DNA from: Symsagittifera roscoffensis
Lineage: Eukaryota > Xenacoelomorpha > Acoela > Convolutidae
DNA length: 64,000 nucleotides
Assembly: GCF_963678635.1 (NCBI RefSeq)
Contig: NC_087062.1
Span: 3,745,556-3,809,555, forward strand
Direction: 5' to 3'
Shown here: piece after piece, positions 31,733 to 44,187 of the stretch
How the letters are laid out: each line of letters starts with the position of its first letter
Numbering within the stretch: the first letter of the stretch is position 1
The notes under the pieces: generated by a model
What the model saw: only the letters and a program-made list of their open reading frames with translations
The model's database searches: none
Told to the model about the DNA's origin: nothing
Translations under genes and position numbers: made by a program

Positions 31733-31735
31733 AAC

Positions 31736-32804
31736 TTTCCTCTGTTCTCCTATCCGTACTCCTGTCAACATCCCGTTTCTATTTTATTTCATTCTTATTT
31801 TTTTATATGTTACTTTATCTATGATTTATCAAGTCCTCCTTACCTTCTTGCCCTCATCTTATTTGTCATGTCCTTCGTCCTTCACAAGCAGGTCAGTTTT
31901 TTTATTGAGGTCTCAAATTTATTTAGTTGAACAGTGGGAAAATTTGAAGGGATTATATTTAACCACCGCAAGAGAATAAATACCAAAGCATGTTTTCCGT
32001 CGGGTGTCCTAAGAGAGGGGTCTTTTTGTTTTGTACAGGGTAATTTGGGGCCTTTAAAAAAGATGGGTCCTTTTGGAACCTGCTTTTGGTAGGGCCCCAA
32101 AGACCCCTGCCGTCGAAAAGACCCCCCCTCTAAGGACACACGGCGGATTAAAATACTACTTTAGTGTACTTGATCTCTGCATTCGTACATTGAAAAAAAC
32201 ATAAAGTCGCAAAATGAAGGAATTCACGCAAATTAAGTATAAAGAACCATAACGCTGCAAAACAATGTGACTAAAGTGTGTGTAGTAGGAAAAACGTATG
32301 GCGGAAAAATTCTCGAGCTACAAAAAAAAACATTGTCTTTCAAGGCATGGGAAGCTTTTTGCATGGTAAGAAATTTCAAAAGGTCTTATTCCCCTTGACT
32401 GATACTCATTGGAAAATTGCAAATGGTTCACATTCATGAGAAAATGTTTGGAACGAGTTCAAATCAAGTATTGATTTTTACCGCTGTAAATTAATTATGA
32501 CTAGCCAATCATGATCCCTTACTAAAAGTTAAGATTATTTGTAACGCTAAAACGATTCATAGTTTCAGCCAGAGAACTGATAATACAGAATGAAATTGGT
32601 TGCTTTATTCTCTGTTCTAACATCGCAAGATTACAAGTAAGATCTAGATCTTTTGAGACTAGGAAGTAGAAGAGTAAGATTAGGACTGGTATTAGACCAA
32701 GAAGTTGCACGAATCTATTCTCCCGAAAATAAGATAGCGCGACCAACAGTCGGTGTGCTTTTTGCAAAACTACTCTATGAGAAACCACCACGGACCTAAA
32801 CTCA
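31736..32804 (+). mobile_element. LTR copy 1 of tandem LTR pair
   Basis: It starts after the stop of the 116-codon frame and ends in aaactca at 32804, followed by a primer-binding-site-like TGATGCGCCAAACGTG (32807-32822; the first TGG is mutated). It contains a foldback repeat at 31997-32146 and, near its end, the block shared with 6180-6583. The exact 5' boundary is not defined. Confidence 0.6.
31997..32146. repeat. Foldback repeat inside LTR copy 1
   Basis: The arms are CCGTCGGGTGTCCTAAGAGA and, from the other end, CCGCCGTGTGTCCTTAGAGG, imperfect inverted repeats of about 30 bases. The centre is also partly self-complementary (GGGTCC and GGACCC-type pairs). Confidence 0.75.
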
Positions 32805-32883
32805 TCTGATGCGCCAAACGTGTCTCGAGCAGACCTGATACTAATTTAGTTTTAGAAAAAAAAACATATTTAGCTTATTTGAA

Positions 32884-33050
32884 AATGTATGTGTTGATGT
32901 GGGGAGCATGGAGAATTTCTGGCTGTTCGAGTATCTGGGTGCGGGATTCAAGAGTACTGAGTGGCGCTTCAGATTTCAAATGGAGCGTCTAGTCAGTATT
33001 CTTCATGTCCCTTGGTCGGATCCCGAAGACGACATGCGGATGTGGCCGTA
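32884..33050 (+). pseudogene. Tail of the 116-codon gene, second copy
   Basis: It matches 31572-31735 with few changes (GVDVG to V-WG-type near the start, D to G and E to K later) and ends at the same stop. It follows only about 60 bases of leader after the first primer-binding-like site, so nearly all internal sequence of this element copy is deleted. Confidence 0.6.
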
Positions 33051-33961
33051 AACCCTTCCTCTGCTCTCCTATCCGTACTCCTGTCAACATTCCGTCTTTA
33101 TTTTATTTCATTCTTATTTTTTATATGTTACTTTATCTATGATTTATCAAGTCCTCCTTAGTTTCTTACCCTCTTATTATTTGTCACGTCCTTCTTCCTT
33201 CACAAGCAGGTCAGTTTTTTTTTATTGAGGTCTCAAATTTATTTAGTTGAACAGTGGGAAAGTTTGAAGGGATTATATTTAACTACCGCTCGAGAATAAA
33301 TACCAAAGTATTTTTTCCATCCGGTGTCCCAAGAGAGGGGTCTTTTTATTTTGGACATGGTACTTTGGGGCCTATAAAAAAGATGGGTCCTTTTGGACCC
33401 TCCTTTTGGTAGGGCCCCAAAAACCCCTGCCGTCGAAAAGACCCCCCTCTAAGGACACACGGCGGATTAAAATACTACTTCAGTGTACTTGATCTCTGCA
33501 TTCGTACATTGAGAAACACAAAGTCGCAAAATGAAGGAATTCACGCAAATTAAGTATAAAGAACCATAACGCTGCAAAACAATGTGAATAAAAATTGTGA
33601 AGTAGGGAAAACGTATGGCGAAGAATTTCTCGAGCTACAAAAAAAAACATTGTCTTTCAAGGCATGGGAAGCATTTTTGCATGGTAAGAAATTTCAAAAG
33701 GTGTTATTTCCATTGACTGATACTCATTGGAAACTTGCAAATGGTTCACATTCATGAGAAAATCTTGTAGTCTAGATCTTATAAGATTACAAGTAAGATC
33801 TAGATCTTTTGAGACTAGGAAGTAGAAGAGTAAGATTAGGACTGGTATTAGACCAAGAAGTTGCACGAATATATTCTCCCGAAAAGAAGATAGCGTGAGC
33901 ATCAATCGGTGTGCTTTTTGCTAAACTACTCTATGAGAAGGCCACCACGGACCTAAACTCA
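33051..33961 (+). mobile_element. LTR copy 2 of tandem LTR pair, with primer-binding-like site
   Basis: It is homologous to copy 1, with about 170 bases missing near 33770, and contains a foldback repeat at 33317-33465. It ends actc-a at 33961, followed two bases later by TGGTGCGCCAAACGTG (33964-33979), a candidate tRNA primer-binding site. The leader and gag fragment then follow on the same strand. Confidence 0.65.
33317..33465. repeat. Foldback repeat inside LTR copy 2
   Basis: Same family as 31997-32146, at the same site in the LTR, with the left arm altered to CCATCCGGTGTCCCAAGAGA. Confidence 0.7.
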
Positions 33962-33979
33962 TCTGGTGCGCCAAACGTG

Positions 33980-35244
33980 TCTCGAGCAGACCTGATACTA
34001 ATTTAGTTTTAGAAAAAAAAACAAACAACTCAAAAGGAAATGTTAATAGAAATAGCTTAATTTCACGGCTCAATCAGTCTAATCAAGCCGAGTCAAAACT
34101 AAACACAAAATCCAATAAAATAAAACACTATGAAACAAAAACTTTGCATTGCAAAGCAAAAAAGCTGACAACGACGACAAAAAAACGTATTCGTGCAGCA
34201 AATATTTTTAACCACTATATGAAATGCATGAAGTACAGCCATAAATTTTATTTAATAAGCGATATGTTTTGATAAATATTTAACTACCTGTACTATAAAT
34301 TGAAAAAAAATACTCAACAAAAATTTTTTATCAGTCTTAACCTCCGAGTCTGCAGTAATTTTTCTTTAAAAAAATTGTTCAAACTTTATAAGTTTATTAA
34401 TAAAAAAAAACTGTATAAAAATTAAGTCTTTAGTTTGGTGAATAATCTTTGCTCTAGAAGGCTATATGTTTTTTTGTCTATCTAAACCTATAAAAATTTG
34501 AGTGTTAGTTTTTTTTCGATAAAAATCATGATCCTTAAGAACTTTCTTGGATCTTTAACCATCTAAAAAGTTTTAAATTTATTTATATTTAATTTAAATC
34601 ATCTAAAATACTTTAAATTTAATCTAAAAATACGTTATCTAATCAACAAGGCTTCTCCTTAATATTACGTTTCAATCCCTAAATTCAATTAGGTAAATGA
34701 AATCATCAAGATTTCTCCGTGGATCTTTAATCTCTAATCTTTAATCTTAATTCTGATACTTATAATTTTTTAACTTTGTTTCATCAAATTTTTCCTTGGA
34801 TCTAGTGAAGTTTACCTTCAAATTCAAATCATGCCCCAAACTAAATTTCGAACTCTTCCAAACGACCCGAGACTAACTGATAATTTTTCTCAAAAAACTT
34901 ACAACTTTAATTAAGCGAAACAGTGAAGAGCTTCGGTATTTCATCCTTCACTTGAATTCCACCTCTTATTTGACCCATGCTTGTAATAACTCTAAAAACT
35001 TGTAAGCTCTAAAACAGTATTTGAAGATCTACTGATGTTCTATTTATACCTGAATTATATGAATTGAATTTCTATTGTGCAACCCTTGGTCTCATATTGC
35101 CCCTATTTAGGTAAGGTGAAAATTAAATACCCATTTAAATACTTAAATATAGAAAACGCCACATACTGTAGAGAATCGTGGAAATCAGTCTATCGAGTTC
35201 ATCTACTCTCTCCCCAATCCATCTTGCCATGACCAAACGACCCG
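33980..35244 (+). mobile_element. Leader region between primer-binding-like site and gag
   Basis: AT-rich non-coding sequence that matches 48762-50030 closely and matches the reverse complement of the leaders at 12280-12800 and 57950-58250. It contains short repeats around AATCTTTAATC (34725-34745) and a CTATTTATACC box near 35040. Confidence 0.55.
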
Positions 35245-36416
35245 ATGAATAGAAGAACGTTCACAAAAAGAGTAAGAGCTAACAGTTCGGCAAATAGACA
35301 ATTAACACCTGGATTTCGCGTGAATAATTCTAGCACTTCAGTCAAAATCTATGTAGCAAACGAACAACAAAACTTCTACACATTTGTTCAATCCAACACT
35401 CGTTACGATGTCTACAAAAAAATGCATTAAAAAGAAGAACATTATATCCCTCATCCATCCTATATTGATTTTAGAAAATGTGTTGAACAAGCAGAAAATA
35501 CCCTAAAACTAGAAGAAACAGAGAGAAAGTTCGAAAGTACAAAATTTTTCAAGCATCCGAACAACCACCTCAAAATAAAGAAAATACAAGATTCAAATGG
35601 TAATTAAGCACTAAACATATACGAGAAAAACTCAAGTTTTAAACAAGGACTTTCATTCGAAAAATTGTATTTTTTAAGACGATACGGAAACAGCATTGCC
35701 GATTGTAGCCGAAAAAAAAACAATTAGATAAATCAAACCAACTACCAAAGTACAAAGTTCCAGATAAGACTTTTTACTAACGCAGAAAAACTGACCAAAA
35801 CCTATCAATCAGTATCATATGAAGTAATAATGCTACTGCAAAATCCGTTCTATCTAGTTATAGTTACAAAAGATTACAATCTCCATAGAAACAATTTTCG
35901 AGGACAATCCTCTGGTGAAAAAAATTCATATTATTATACAGAAAAGAAATATAGTCATTCATATAGCCGCAAAACTTAATTTGGAAACAATTTTCAAGAT
36001 CAAATTCAAATAGAAGTAATTGTTCTAAAAATAAAAGGAATCAATCAAACTCAAATAATCGAAACAGAAACTGCTCCACTGACCGTTCCTGAAATAAATC
36101 AAACAAATGCAAGTGAAATTACTCAAATGAATGTTCGAAAAAAACTCAAAAAGTAATTAAAATATCAGAAGTTATAACTAAAGATCAGGAGAAAAATCTG
36201 ATAATTATAGGAATGAAAAACATTGCTATCAAAATATATTATCAACGAACTTTTCTGAATCACCTTGATTGGAAAATTTTTCAAAAATCAAACAGAAAAA
36301 ATCGAAATTATAGAATTCTTAGACCAAAACCTCAACAACAAATCAATAACGTCCAAACTACAACCGAAACAACTCCTAGCCCACCAGGAATTGAAAACAT
36401 TAAAACCATTTAAGTG
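35245..36416 (+). pseudogene. gag fragment on the + strand
   Basis: Broken frames read MNRRTFTKRVRANSSANRQL (35245-35430), then YIDFRKCVEQAENTLKLEET near 35460-35520. The latter resembles NIDFRNFVHKIEQAEVTMKL of the - strand gag at 54968-55252. Near 36330, PKPQQQINNVQTTTETTPSP resembles the segment just before the protease at 54130-54230. This is therefore a decayed gag of the same family facing the - strand pol remnant that follows. Many stops are present. Confidence 0.45.
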
Positions 36417-36583
36417 CAAAAATATCACTTGGATTTTAACTTAATTTTTTTGGCAGACATTTTTGGAAGTTTCAAAAAAGGAATACACATATATAATTTC
36501 GCAATGAAACTTAGTTTTTAGCGTCTGCTTTTTCATAAATTTACTAAAAGAACGCTTAATGATGTTTATCAGAAAAAAAACAT
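36417..36583. other. Junction between + strand gag fragment and - strand pol remnant
   Basis: AT-rich, with no feature. The opposing element halves meet here without a recognisable terminal sequence. Confidence 0.4.
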
Positions 36584-39344
36584 GGACTCAAAACTACATC
36601 AATTAGAAACTTTTTATTGCAAACCTTAAGCAAGCTGATTCAACATAATTCAATAGCTCACGCTAGTTTTCTAATTAAAGAATTCTGAGGCAAACCCGAG
36701 CAAAATTACGAATTTCACGTTTATTTGATTCGCTCTATGTTAAATATATCAATGGATAGAATATACATCGAAATCTGCAAAAGTTATCAGTTAGCTTACA
36801 AAGTTCTAGCAAAACTCTTAGTACTATCTCTAAAATAGTACCTTAAACAGCAAAAAAACAGCAAAAAAATAGTAGATTTTCTAAACAAAACTAAGTAAGT
36901 GTAGATCTTAATTAATGCTTCATCTATCGTCCTCCATAATAAGCTTGATTTCAACAAAAAAATAGATATTTAAATGGAAAAATGTATCAATTAACCAAAC
37001 CGTCTCGGAGTGCTTACTTCGAAAGAAAGTATCCATGAAACATCAAAGATTTTATATAATTTTATTTATTCGTCAAAATTAACAAAACTCTAATGCCTTA
37101 CCCATAATTACTCTTCCGTGACTGTTTTTTTACTGGATTTTTTCTTAATTTTTTACTTAAATCTAAATTGAAGCAAAAATGCGTGTGAATGAAATTCTAC
37201 TTTGTTTTGTCAAACAAATTGATTTTATTTTTAAGCAAACTCCAGTGCAGATAATGGTATAAAGTCATCTGGAAGTGTTCATGATCCAACAAAATTACCC
37301 AATTTTCATCTTTTTGTAATCATCAGTTACAAAAAATAGTAAAAACCTCATTTTTTTTGAGATATAATTCAACTGTTATCTGCTTGAAGCGCACTTTTTT
37401 TTAAACTCAAGCATAGCCACTAAGTTACGATGTTTATAAAACGATAGCTAGGCAAAACAAATCAATTAGTCGATGTGTTTTTATTATCCACAACTAATGT
37501 TACAATTTTTTACCAATTACGTATCCACTTACTCGCTCATATTGTGTACTTTTACAGCATATTGAAAACAACCAAAATCCCCGTAGGCAAGTCACCATTG
37601 CAATTCTCACTGAAGATTGAAGATTTCCGGATGGATTTCCAATGAGATTCTTACAATAATTTGAATCTGATTATCGCTCGAGTTAGTTTTATCATCAATC
37701 AGAATCGTTGAACAAAAGCATAATTGAACGATTAAAAAAAGTGTTGAAACTGTTTCAAACTATTTACTAGAAAAATTTTTTATCAAATTTTATCAAAATA
37801 GCGCAGATATCTAGTTTTTTTGGTTACAATTTCCCAACGAATTTATTATTTTCTATGTTTACTATTTTTGATATATCAATGCATGGTGAATGGAGTTCAA
37901 AAATTACGTCGATTTGGAATTTTAAAGGTGTTTTTGTGGTATCTTCAATAATATGTCCAAGGAATTTACATGAGTAAGGAAAAAACGTGACTTATATGGC
38001 GCTGTTTTCAAGTTTCTTTCAAAAAAATTTGGTGGTGTTTGTCTAAAAATTAAAAAAAAAATTTGTTTGTGATTGTATGGAAACATTATCTAAATACGTA
38101 ATGAAAAAGTGCCGAGAATTAGTAGTTCAAAATTACACTCATAGAAGCAGAGAAAGCTGCTGGTCCTATGGATTTACCATAGAATAATCTATTGAAATCA
38201 TATTGTTGATTTCAATTAACGATTTGCAGTAAACGACCTGATTGCTCGTCTAATGGCATTTCATTATATGCGCTATTCATATTGGCGGCGGTATACTAGT
38301 ATATGTTCTTTTTTGCAATTGTTACTTGTATTGGTTCTATGGGCCAACTGCATTTTGATTCATCAATTAGAGTGTTTAAATATCGTGCGTATAAAACGAT
38401 TTGAAGTGATTCTCCTTTAGCGAGAACAGTTACTGGATTTAAAATTGGTTTTATTTTGGGTTGTTGTTCTTTGTTTACTGGCAAGATAGTTTCATACTGT
38501 TTGGGTATGTCTGGAGTTCACCTTAATTTGTCTTGCAAGTGTATTGGGACTTTATTTGCGAGTTGTATTATGAAAAATGCGTCGAATTTAAGTGGAAGGT
38601 GTAGTGGTGAAACTATTTTTCCAACATCAAATTTTGATATAGCTTGAATAATGGGGTATTTTAGCAATAATTTGACTTATTGCTAAAATTCTTGCTGTTT
38701 AGTTAGAGATTAATGAAAGTAAACATTGTGCTAAATTGTTGTTGCTCATCCGTATATTTTGAGATTTGGAATGTTGGTTAAAAGAAGCAGGTTTTGTGAA
38801 CTAATCTGTGTTTCTTTTTGAATGATTTGTAACTTTATTAGTATATAATTCTTCATTAAGGATTGTTGATTGTCAAATATCTAATAAAATTAAGATGCTA
38901 TTTACTCTGTATGCTCTTTCTTGCGTAGGATGAAATGTTGTATATGTTTAACAAGATCCTACAGGTCCTAAAGAATGTGTAGTTTTGTATCGTGAGCTAT
39001 TATATAATGCTATTGTATCTGTGTTTGTTTTTTTAGCGTATTAAATGAAACCATTACTCTAACAACTCATGGAATGGCTTGAAATTAAGGTCAGAATTAT
39101 ATTTTTTGTGTATTTTGATTGTTGTTATATTGATGAATTTGCCTAATGGAAAAGTCATATGCATGTCCTGTTTGTGGTTTTAAATGTTTTCTTTGCTTCT
39201 TATATATGGGTAAAATTTTGAAAAGAAATGGGGTTTCTATATTTAATCTTTGGAAAAAGTCAGGAATGTTTTTTTTTGATTTTCAGATTCTTGTCGATGA
39301 TTTGCAATTTACTGTTTAAGATGTTTATAATTGGGATACATTTA
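36584..39344 (-). pseudogene. pol remnant with reverse transcriptase, tandem unit 1
   Basis: A 2761-bp unit repeated immediately downstream. On the - strand it holds the start of a Ty3/gypsy-type reverse transcriptase: NPVTVLAKGESLQIVLYARY and LNTLIDESKCSWPIEP (38484-38296), then DMNSAYNEMPLDEQSGRLL, FYGKSIGPAAFSA and a YLDN version of the YLDD active site near 38080, with stops throughout. The RNase H and integrase parts are not recognisable. The segment upstream of RT (38650-39344) corresponds to the protease-RT linker. Confidence 0.75.
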
Positions 39345-42104
39345 GACTCAAAACTACATCAATTAGAAACTTTTTATTGCAAACCTTAAGCAAGCTGATT
39401 CAACATAATTCAATAGTTCACGCTAGTTTTCTAATTAAAGAATTCTGAGGCAAACCCGAGCAAAATTACGAATTTCACGTTTATTTGATTCGCTCTATGT
39501 TAAATATATCAATGGATAGAATATACATCGAAATCTGCAAAAGTTATCAGTTAGCTTACAAAGTTCTAGCAAAACTCTTAGTACTATCTCTAAAATAGTA
39601 CCTTAAGCAGCAAAAAAACAGCAAAAAAAAGTAGATTTTCTAAACAAAACTAAGTAAGTGTAGATCTTAATTAATGCTTCATCTATCGTCCTCCATAATA
39701 AGCTTGATTTCAACAAAAACATAGATATTTAAATGGAAAAATGTATCAATTAACCAAACCGTCTCGGAGTGCTTACTTCGAAAGAAAGTATCCATGAAAC
39801 ATCAAAGATTTTATATAATTTTATTTATTCGTCAAAATTAACAAAACTCTAATGCCTTACCCATAATTACTCTTCCGTGACTGTTTTTTACTGGATTTTT
39901 TCTTAATTTTTTACTTAAATCTAAATTGAAGCAAAAATGCGTGTGAATGAAATTCTACTTTGTTTTGTCAAACAAATTGATTTTATTTTTAAGCAAACTC
40001 CAGTGCAGATAATGGTATAAAGGCATCTGGAAGTGTTCATGATCCAACAAAATTACCCAATTTTCATCTTTTTGTAATCATCAGTTACAAAAAATAGTAA
40101 AAACCTCATTTTTTTTGAGATATAAGCAAGCTGTTATCTGCTTGAAGCGCACTTTTTTTTAAACTCAAGCATAGCCACTAAGTTAGGATGTTTATAAAAC
40201 GATAGCTAGGCAAAACAAATCAATTAGTCGATGTGTTTTTATTATCCACAACTAATGTTACAATTTTTTAACAAATACGTATCCACTTACTCGCTCATAT
40301 TGTGTACTTTTACAGCATATTGAAAACAACCAAAATCACCGTAGGCAAGTCACCATTGCAATTCTCACTGAAGATTGAAGATTTCCGGATGGATTTCCAA
40401 TGAGATTCTTACAATAATTTGAATCTGATTATCGCTCGAGTTAGTTTTATCATCAATCAGAATCGTTGAACAAAAGCATAATTGAACGATTAAAAAAAGT
40501 GTTGAAACTGTTTCAAACTATTTACTAGAAAAACTTTTTATCAAATTTTATCAAAATAGCGCAGATATCTAGTTTTTTTGGTTACAATTTCCTAACGAAT
40601 TTATTATTTTCTATGTTTACTATTTTTGTTATATCAATGCATGGTGAATGGAGTTCAAAAATTACGTCGATTTGGAATTTTAAAGGTGTTTTTGTGGTAT
40701 CTTCAATAATATGTCCAAGGAATTTACATGAGTAAGGAAAAAACGTGACTTATATAGCGCTGTTTTCAAGTTTCTTTCAAAAAAAATTGGTGGTGTTTGT
40801 CTAAAAATTAAAAAAAAAAATTTGTCTGTGATTGTATGGAAACATTATCTAAATACGTAATAAAAAAGTGCCGAGAATTAGTAGTTCAAAATTACACTCA
40901 TAGAAGCAGAGAAAGCTGCTGGTCCTATGGATTTACCATAGAATAATCTATTGAAATCATATTGTTGATTTCAATTAACGAATTGCAGTAAACGACCTGA
41001 TTGCTCGTCTAATGGCATTTCATTATATGCGCTATTCATATCGGCGGCGGTATACTAGTATATGTTCTTTTTTGCAATTGTTACGTGTATTGGTTCTATG
41101 GGCCAACTGCATTTTGATTCATCAATTAGAGTGTTTAAATATCGTGCGTATAAAACGATTTGAAGTGATTCTCCTTTAGCGAGAACAGTTACTGGATTTG
41201 AAATTGGTTTTATTTTGGGTTGTTGTTCTTTGTTTACTGGCAAGATAGTTTCATACTGTTTGGGTATGTCTGGAGTTCACCTTAATTTGTCTTGCAAGTG
41301 TATTGGGACTTTATTTGCGAGTTGTATTATGAAAAATGCGTCGAATTTAAGTAAAAGGTGTAGTGGTGAAACTAATTTTCCAACATCAAATTTTGATATA
41401 GCTTGAATAATGGGGTATTTTAGCAATAATTTGACTTATTGCTAAAATTCTTGCTGTTTAGTTAGAGATTAATGAAAGTAAACATTGTGCAAAATTGTTG
41501 TTGCTCATCCGTATATTTTGAGATTTGGAATGTTGGTTAAAAGAAGCAGGTTTTGTGAACTAATCTGTGTTTCTTTTTGAATGATTTGTAACTTTATTAG
41601 TATATAATTCTTCATTAAGGATTGTTGATTGTCAAATATCTAATAAAATTAAGATGCTATTTACTCTGTATGCTCTTTCTTGCGTAGGATGAAATGTTTT
41701 ATTTGTTTAACAATATCCTACAGGTCCTATAGAATGTGTACTTTTGTATCGTGAGCTATTATATAATGCTATTGTATCTGTGTTTGTTTTTTCAGCGTAT
41801 TAAAGGAAACCATTACTCTAAAAACTCATGGAATGGCTTGAAATTAAGGTCAGAATTATATTTTTTGTGTATTTTGATTGTTGTTATATTGATGAATTTG
41901 CCTAATGGAAAAGTCATATGCATGTCCTGTTTGTGGTTTTAAATGTTTTCTTTGCTTCTTATATATGGGTAAAATTTTGAAAAGAAATGGGGTTTCTATA
42001 TTTAATCTTTGGAAAAAGTCAGGAATGTTTTTTTTTGATTTTCAGATTCTTGTCGATGATTTGCAATTTACTGTTTAAGATGTTTATAATTGGGATACAT
42101 TTAG
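39345..42104 (-). pseudogene. pol remnant with reverse transcriptase, tandem unit 2
   Basis: A 2760-bp direct repeat of 36584-39344 with few substitutions. The RT frame 41243-41055 differs from unit 1 at only two residues. The linker part includes frame 42201-42019 (IPIINILNSKLQIIDKNLKI), the usual sequence between aspartic protease and RT in gypsy elements. It is the unit that connects properly to the protease at 42105-43195, so it is probably the parental copy. Confidence 0.75.
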
Positions 42105-43195
42105 TAAAAATGGTATTCCAACTATGTTGTGTTTGATATCTGTTATGTGGAATATTTGTTTGAAGAGTTTTTAGAAAACGTTTTTTTGTTCTATTGTTCA
42201 TGTTGATATAAGTAATAATTGGATTTTCCCATAGTTTGCTAAACTTGTGTCTTGTGCAATGGCTAGTTTACTGGAAATTTTTGAAAGGGGAAAATTTTGG
42301 GTGAAAATTGCGAAATTCCTTCCATGTAGGGATAATACTATCATTTGATTCTGCCCCTGAGTCGATTAAGAAACCTACTTCATCATCTGGTTGTTGGAAA
42401 TTGGTCGTGTTTTCTAAAAGGAGTGGAGTTATCCAAATTTTCTCTTTTGGTGTTGTTTCTTTATTTGCTGCATTATGGTATATTTTATTCATACTTGAAT
42501 TGTTTTCAATTATATGTGGAGTGCATTTTGTGTTGTCTTGATTGTTTCTTGATTCTTGAAGATCTAACTTAGTATAGTCATTTTGGTAATAATTCGATTC
42601 ATTTGGTTTTTCGTATTCATGTTCTATTCTAAGCATGTTATTAATTAATGTGTTTTCTGTTTCGCTTTCTTCATCTGTGCTTTCACAGTTTATGTGATTT
42701 AGTTGTAGTTCTGAAATTGTTGTATATTCATTAACTGGAGTGTCTGGGCTTGGTTCATATGTAGATTGTAGTTGATTGATTAGTATTTGATGTTTTGGTG
42801 CTTTGATTTTGTTTGTTTAAACACCGCGAGTTAATTCGATAAGGTGACTGAAAACAATTTGCTGAACTGTGTTGATAGTTGTTAATTCTTTTTTAGAATT
42901 AAGACGGGATGTTTTTTTACAATTATTATTATATGGTCTATTGTTAGAAGAGTTTTGTGATCTAATAATAGAGTGACTCCGATTACAATCGTTTGAAAAG
43001 TTTCAATTGCGGTTGTTTGATGAATTTCTGGAATGGTCATTGGAATAGTTTCTTTTGCGAATATTTAAATGTGAGAGATATCTGCAATAGAGTAATTATT
43101 TCTGTTAAAGTTTGTTCTAGAGTAAATTTTGTGATTCTGAAAATTTTTTGCTATTGGATCTACTTTTTCTGTTTTGTGAATAGTTTTGTGAATTT
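42105..43195 (-). pseudogene. Aspartic protease and gag end of the gypsy-like element
   Basis: Frame 42636-42268 has LIDSGAESND, the retropepsin active-site motif (DSGA), after a Asn/Gln-rich linker. Upstream on the - strand (to 43195) is gag C-terminal sequence with KAPKHQILINQLQSTYEPSP. The element is cut off at 43195, where Polinton sequence begins. The matching intact junction is at about 54600. Confidence 0.75.
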
Positions 43196-43588
43196 CGTTG
43201 ACTGAACCGCGACTTTGGCATACTTTTTCTTACCCAACTGTTCGTCAAGTTTGAGAGACCTCAAAATCAGTATAAAAGCAGGGTTGTACAATTTTTTAGT
43301 TTGCTGTTGTATATCATACAAAAAAACTGATGCCTTAAGACCGGTTGGAACATTATCAACGTAAAACTCTTCATTTTCTTTGTTTATTGTGACTCGCTCT
43401 GACTTTTTAAAAACTTGCAGAAATTTTTTTGCTCGCTTAAGTTTGTTTTCGTCTATGATTTGTAATTGTAACGTAATACGTTCTGTGGATAAAGCGTCAT
43501 TGGGCTCAGTACTTGTTTCCAGCTCATTTACTTCATCTTCAGTGAAAAAAAAGAGCTTTTTCTTGTTCATTGTTGTCTGTTGTGGCAT
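43196..43588 (-). CDS. Polinton-associated protein, second copy (N-terminal 130 residues)
   Basis: Counterpart of 28419-28944, with an uninterrupted frame from MPQQTTMNKKKLFFFTEDEV through ALSTERITLQLQIIDENKLK, VDNVPTGLKASVFLYDIQQQ and FILILRSLKLDEQLGKKKYA. The frame then runs across the duplication breakpoint into gypsy sequence and stops at 43160. It shows what the first copy looked like before its frameshift. Function unknown. Confidence 0.5.
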
Positions 43589-43844
43589 TGATAAATGTTT
43601 TGGGGGTTGATAAAACTGGAGGATTAGTTGTTGTTGTTGTTTTTAGGGGTCTTAATCGATTCAAGTATGATAGTTGCAATTTTTTATGTTTGATTGAGTT
43701 GTCACGCAAAATTTGCACTGCATGGGGTTGTTAACTAATATAAATATGCTTCGGAATCAGAACAAACTCTTGTTCTGTTATTTTTATGCTGTCAAATACT
43801 TGAAGCAAAAATAAAGTACTTGTCTGATTAGATAAAATCCTTGT

Positions 43845-44090
43845 TCACTCAATATAAAAGCTGATTTTTATTTCCAGACTCGTTTTTGGATTGATTAGAA
43901 TCTTATTTTTTTGTTCGAAATTATTAAGACTTGGAATACTAACAGGCACATTACCGTTAACTACATTGATCAAGCAATCACAAACGACTGATATAACTGG
44001 AGTATTTGATGACTTTCTAATAAAGCTCCGTAGTTGACTTGGATTCAAATGTACCATGTGCTGCAGAATAGATAATTTTTTCGCGTTCAT
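43845..44090 (-). CDS. Small Polinton-type protein, second copy (81 residues)
   Basis: Differs from 29071-29316 at only a few residues (QQ to QH, ILN to SLN, QRN to QKN). It keeps CDCLINVVNGNVPVS. The frame is intact in both copies. Confidence 0.5.
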   Translation of the reverse strand: MNAKKLSILQHMVHLNPSQLRSFIRKSSNTPVISVVCDCLINVVNGNVPVSIPSLNNFEQKNKILINPKTSLEIKISFYIE

Positions 44091-44187
44091 TTGTGATGTG
44101 TGTCATTTCTGCTTTATCTAATGGTAAATAGAAAATTGACGGACCAGATGGTATTATGTTTGATCAGTATCTGAGACAGTCTGATGT

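Noticed and set aside
33964-33979. Assigning the primer-binding-like site to a named tRNA
   Set aside because: The position after the LTR is right, but I could not match the 16 bases to a specific tRNA 3' end without a search.
42308-42572. Two + strand frames opposite the aspartic protease (also 53717-53951)
   Set aside because: Mirror frames of the DSGA protease gene; no independent support.
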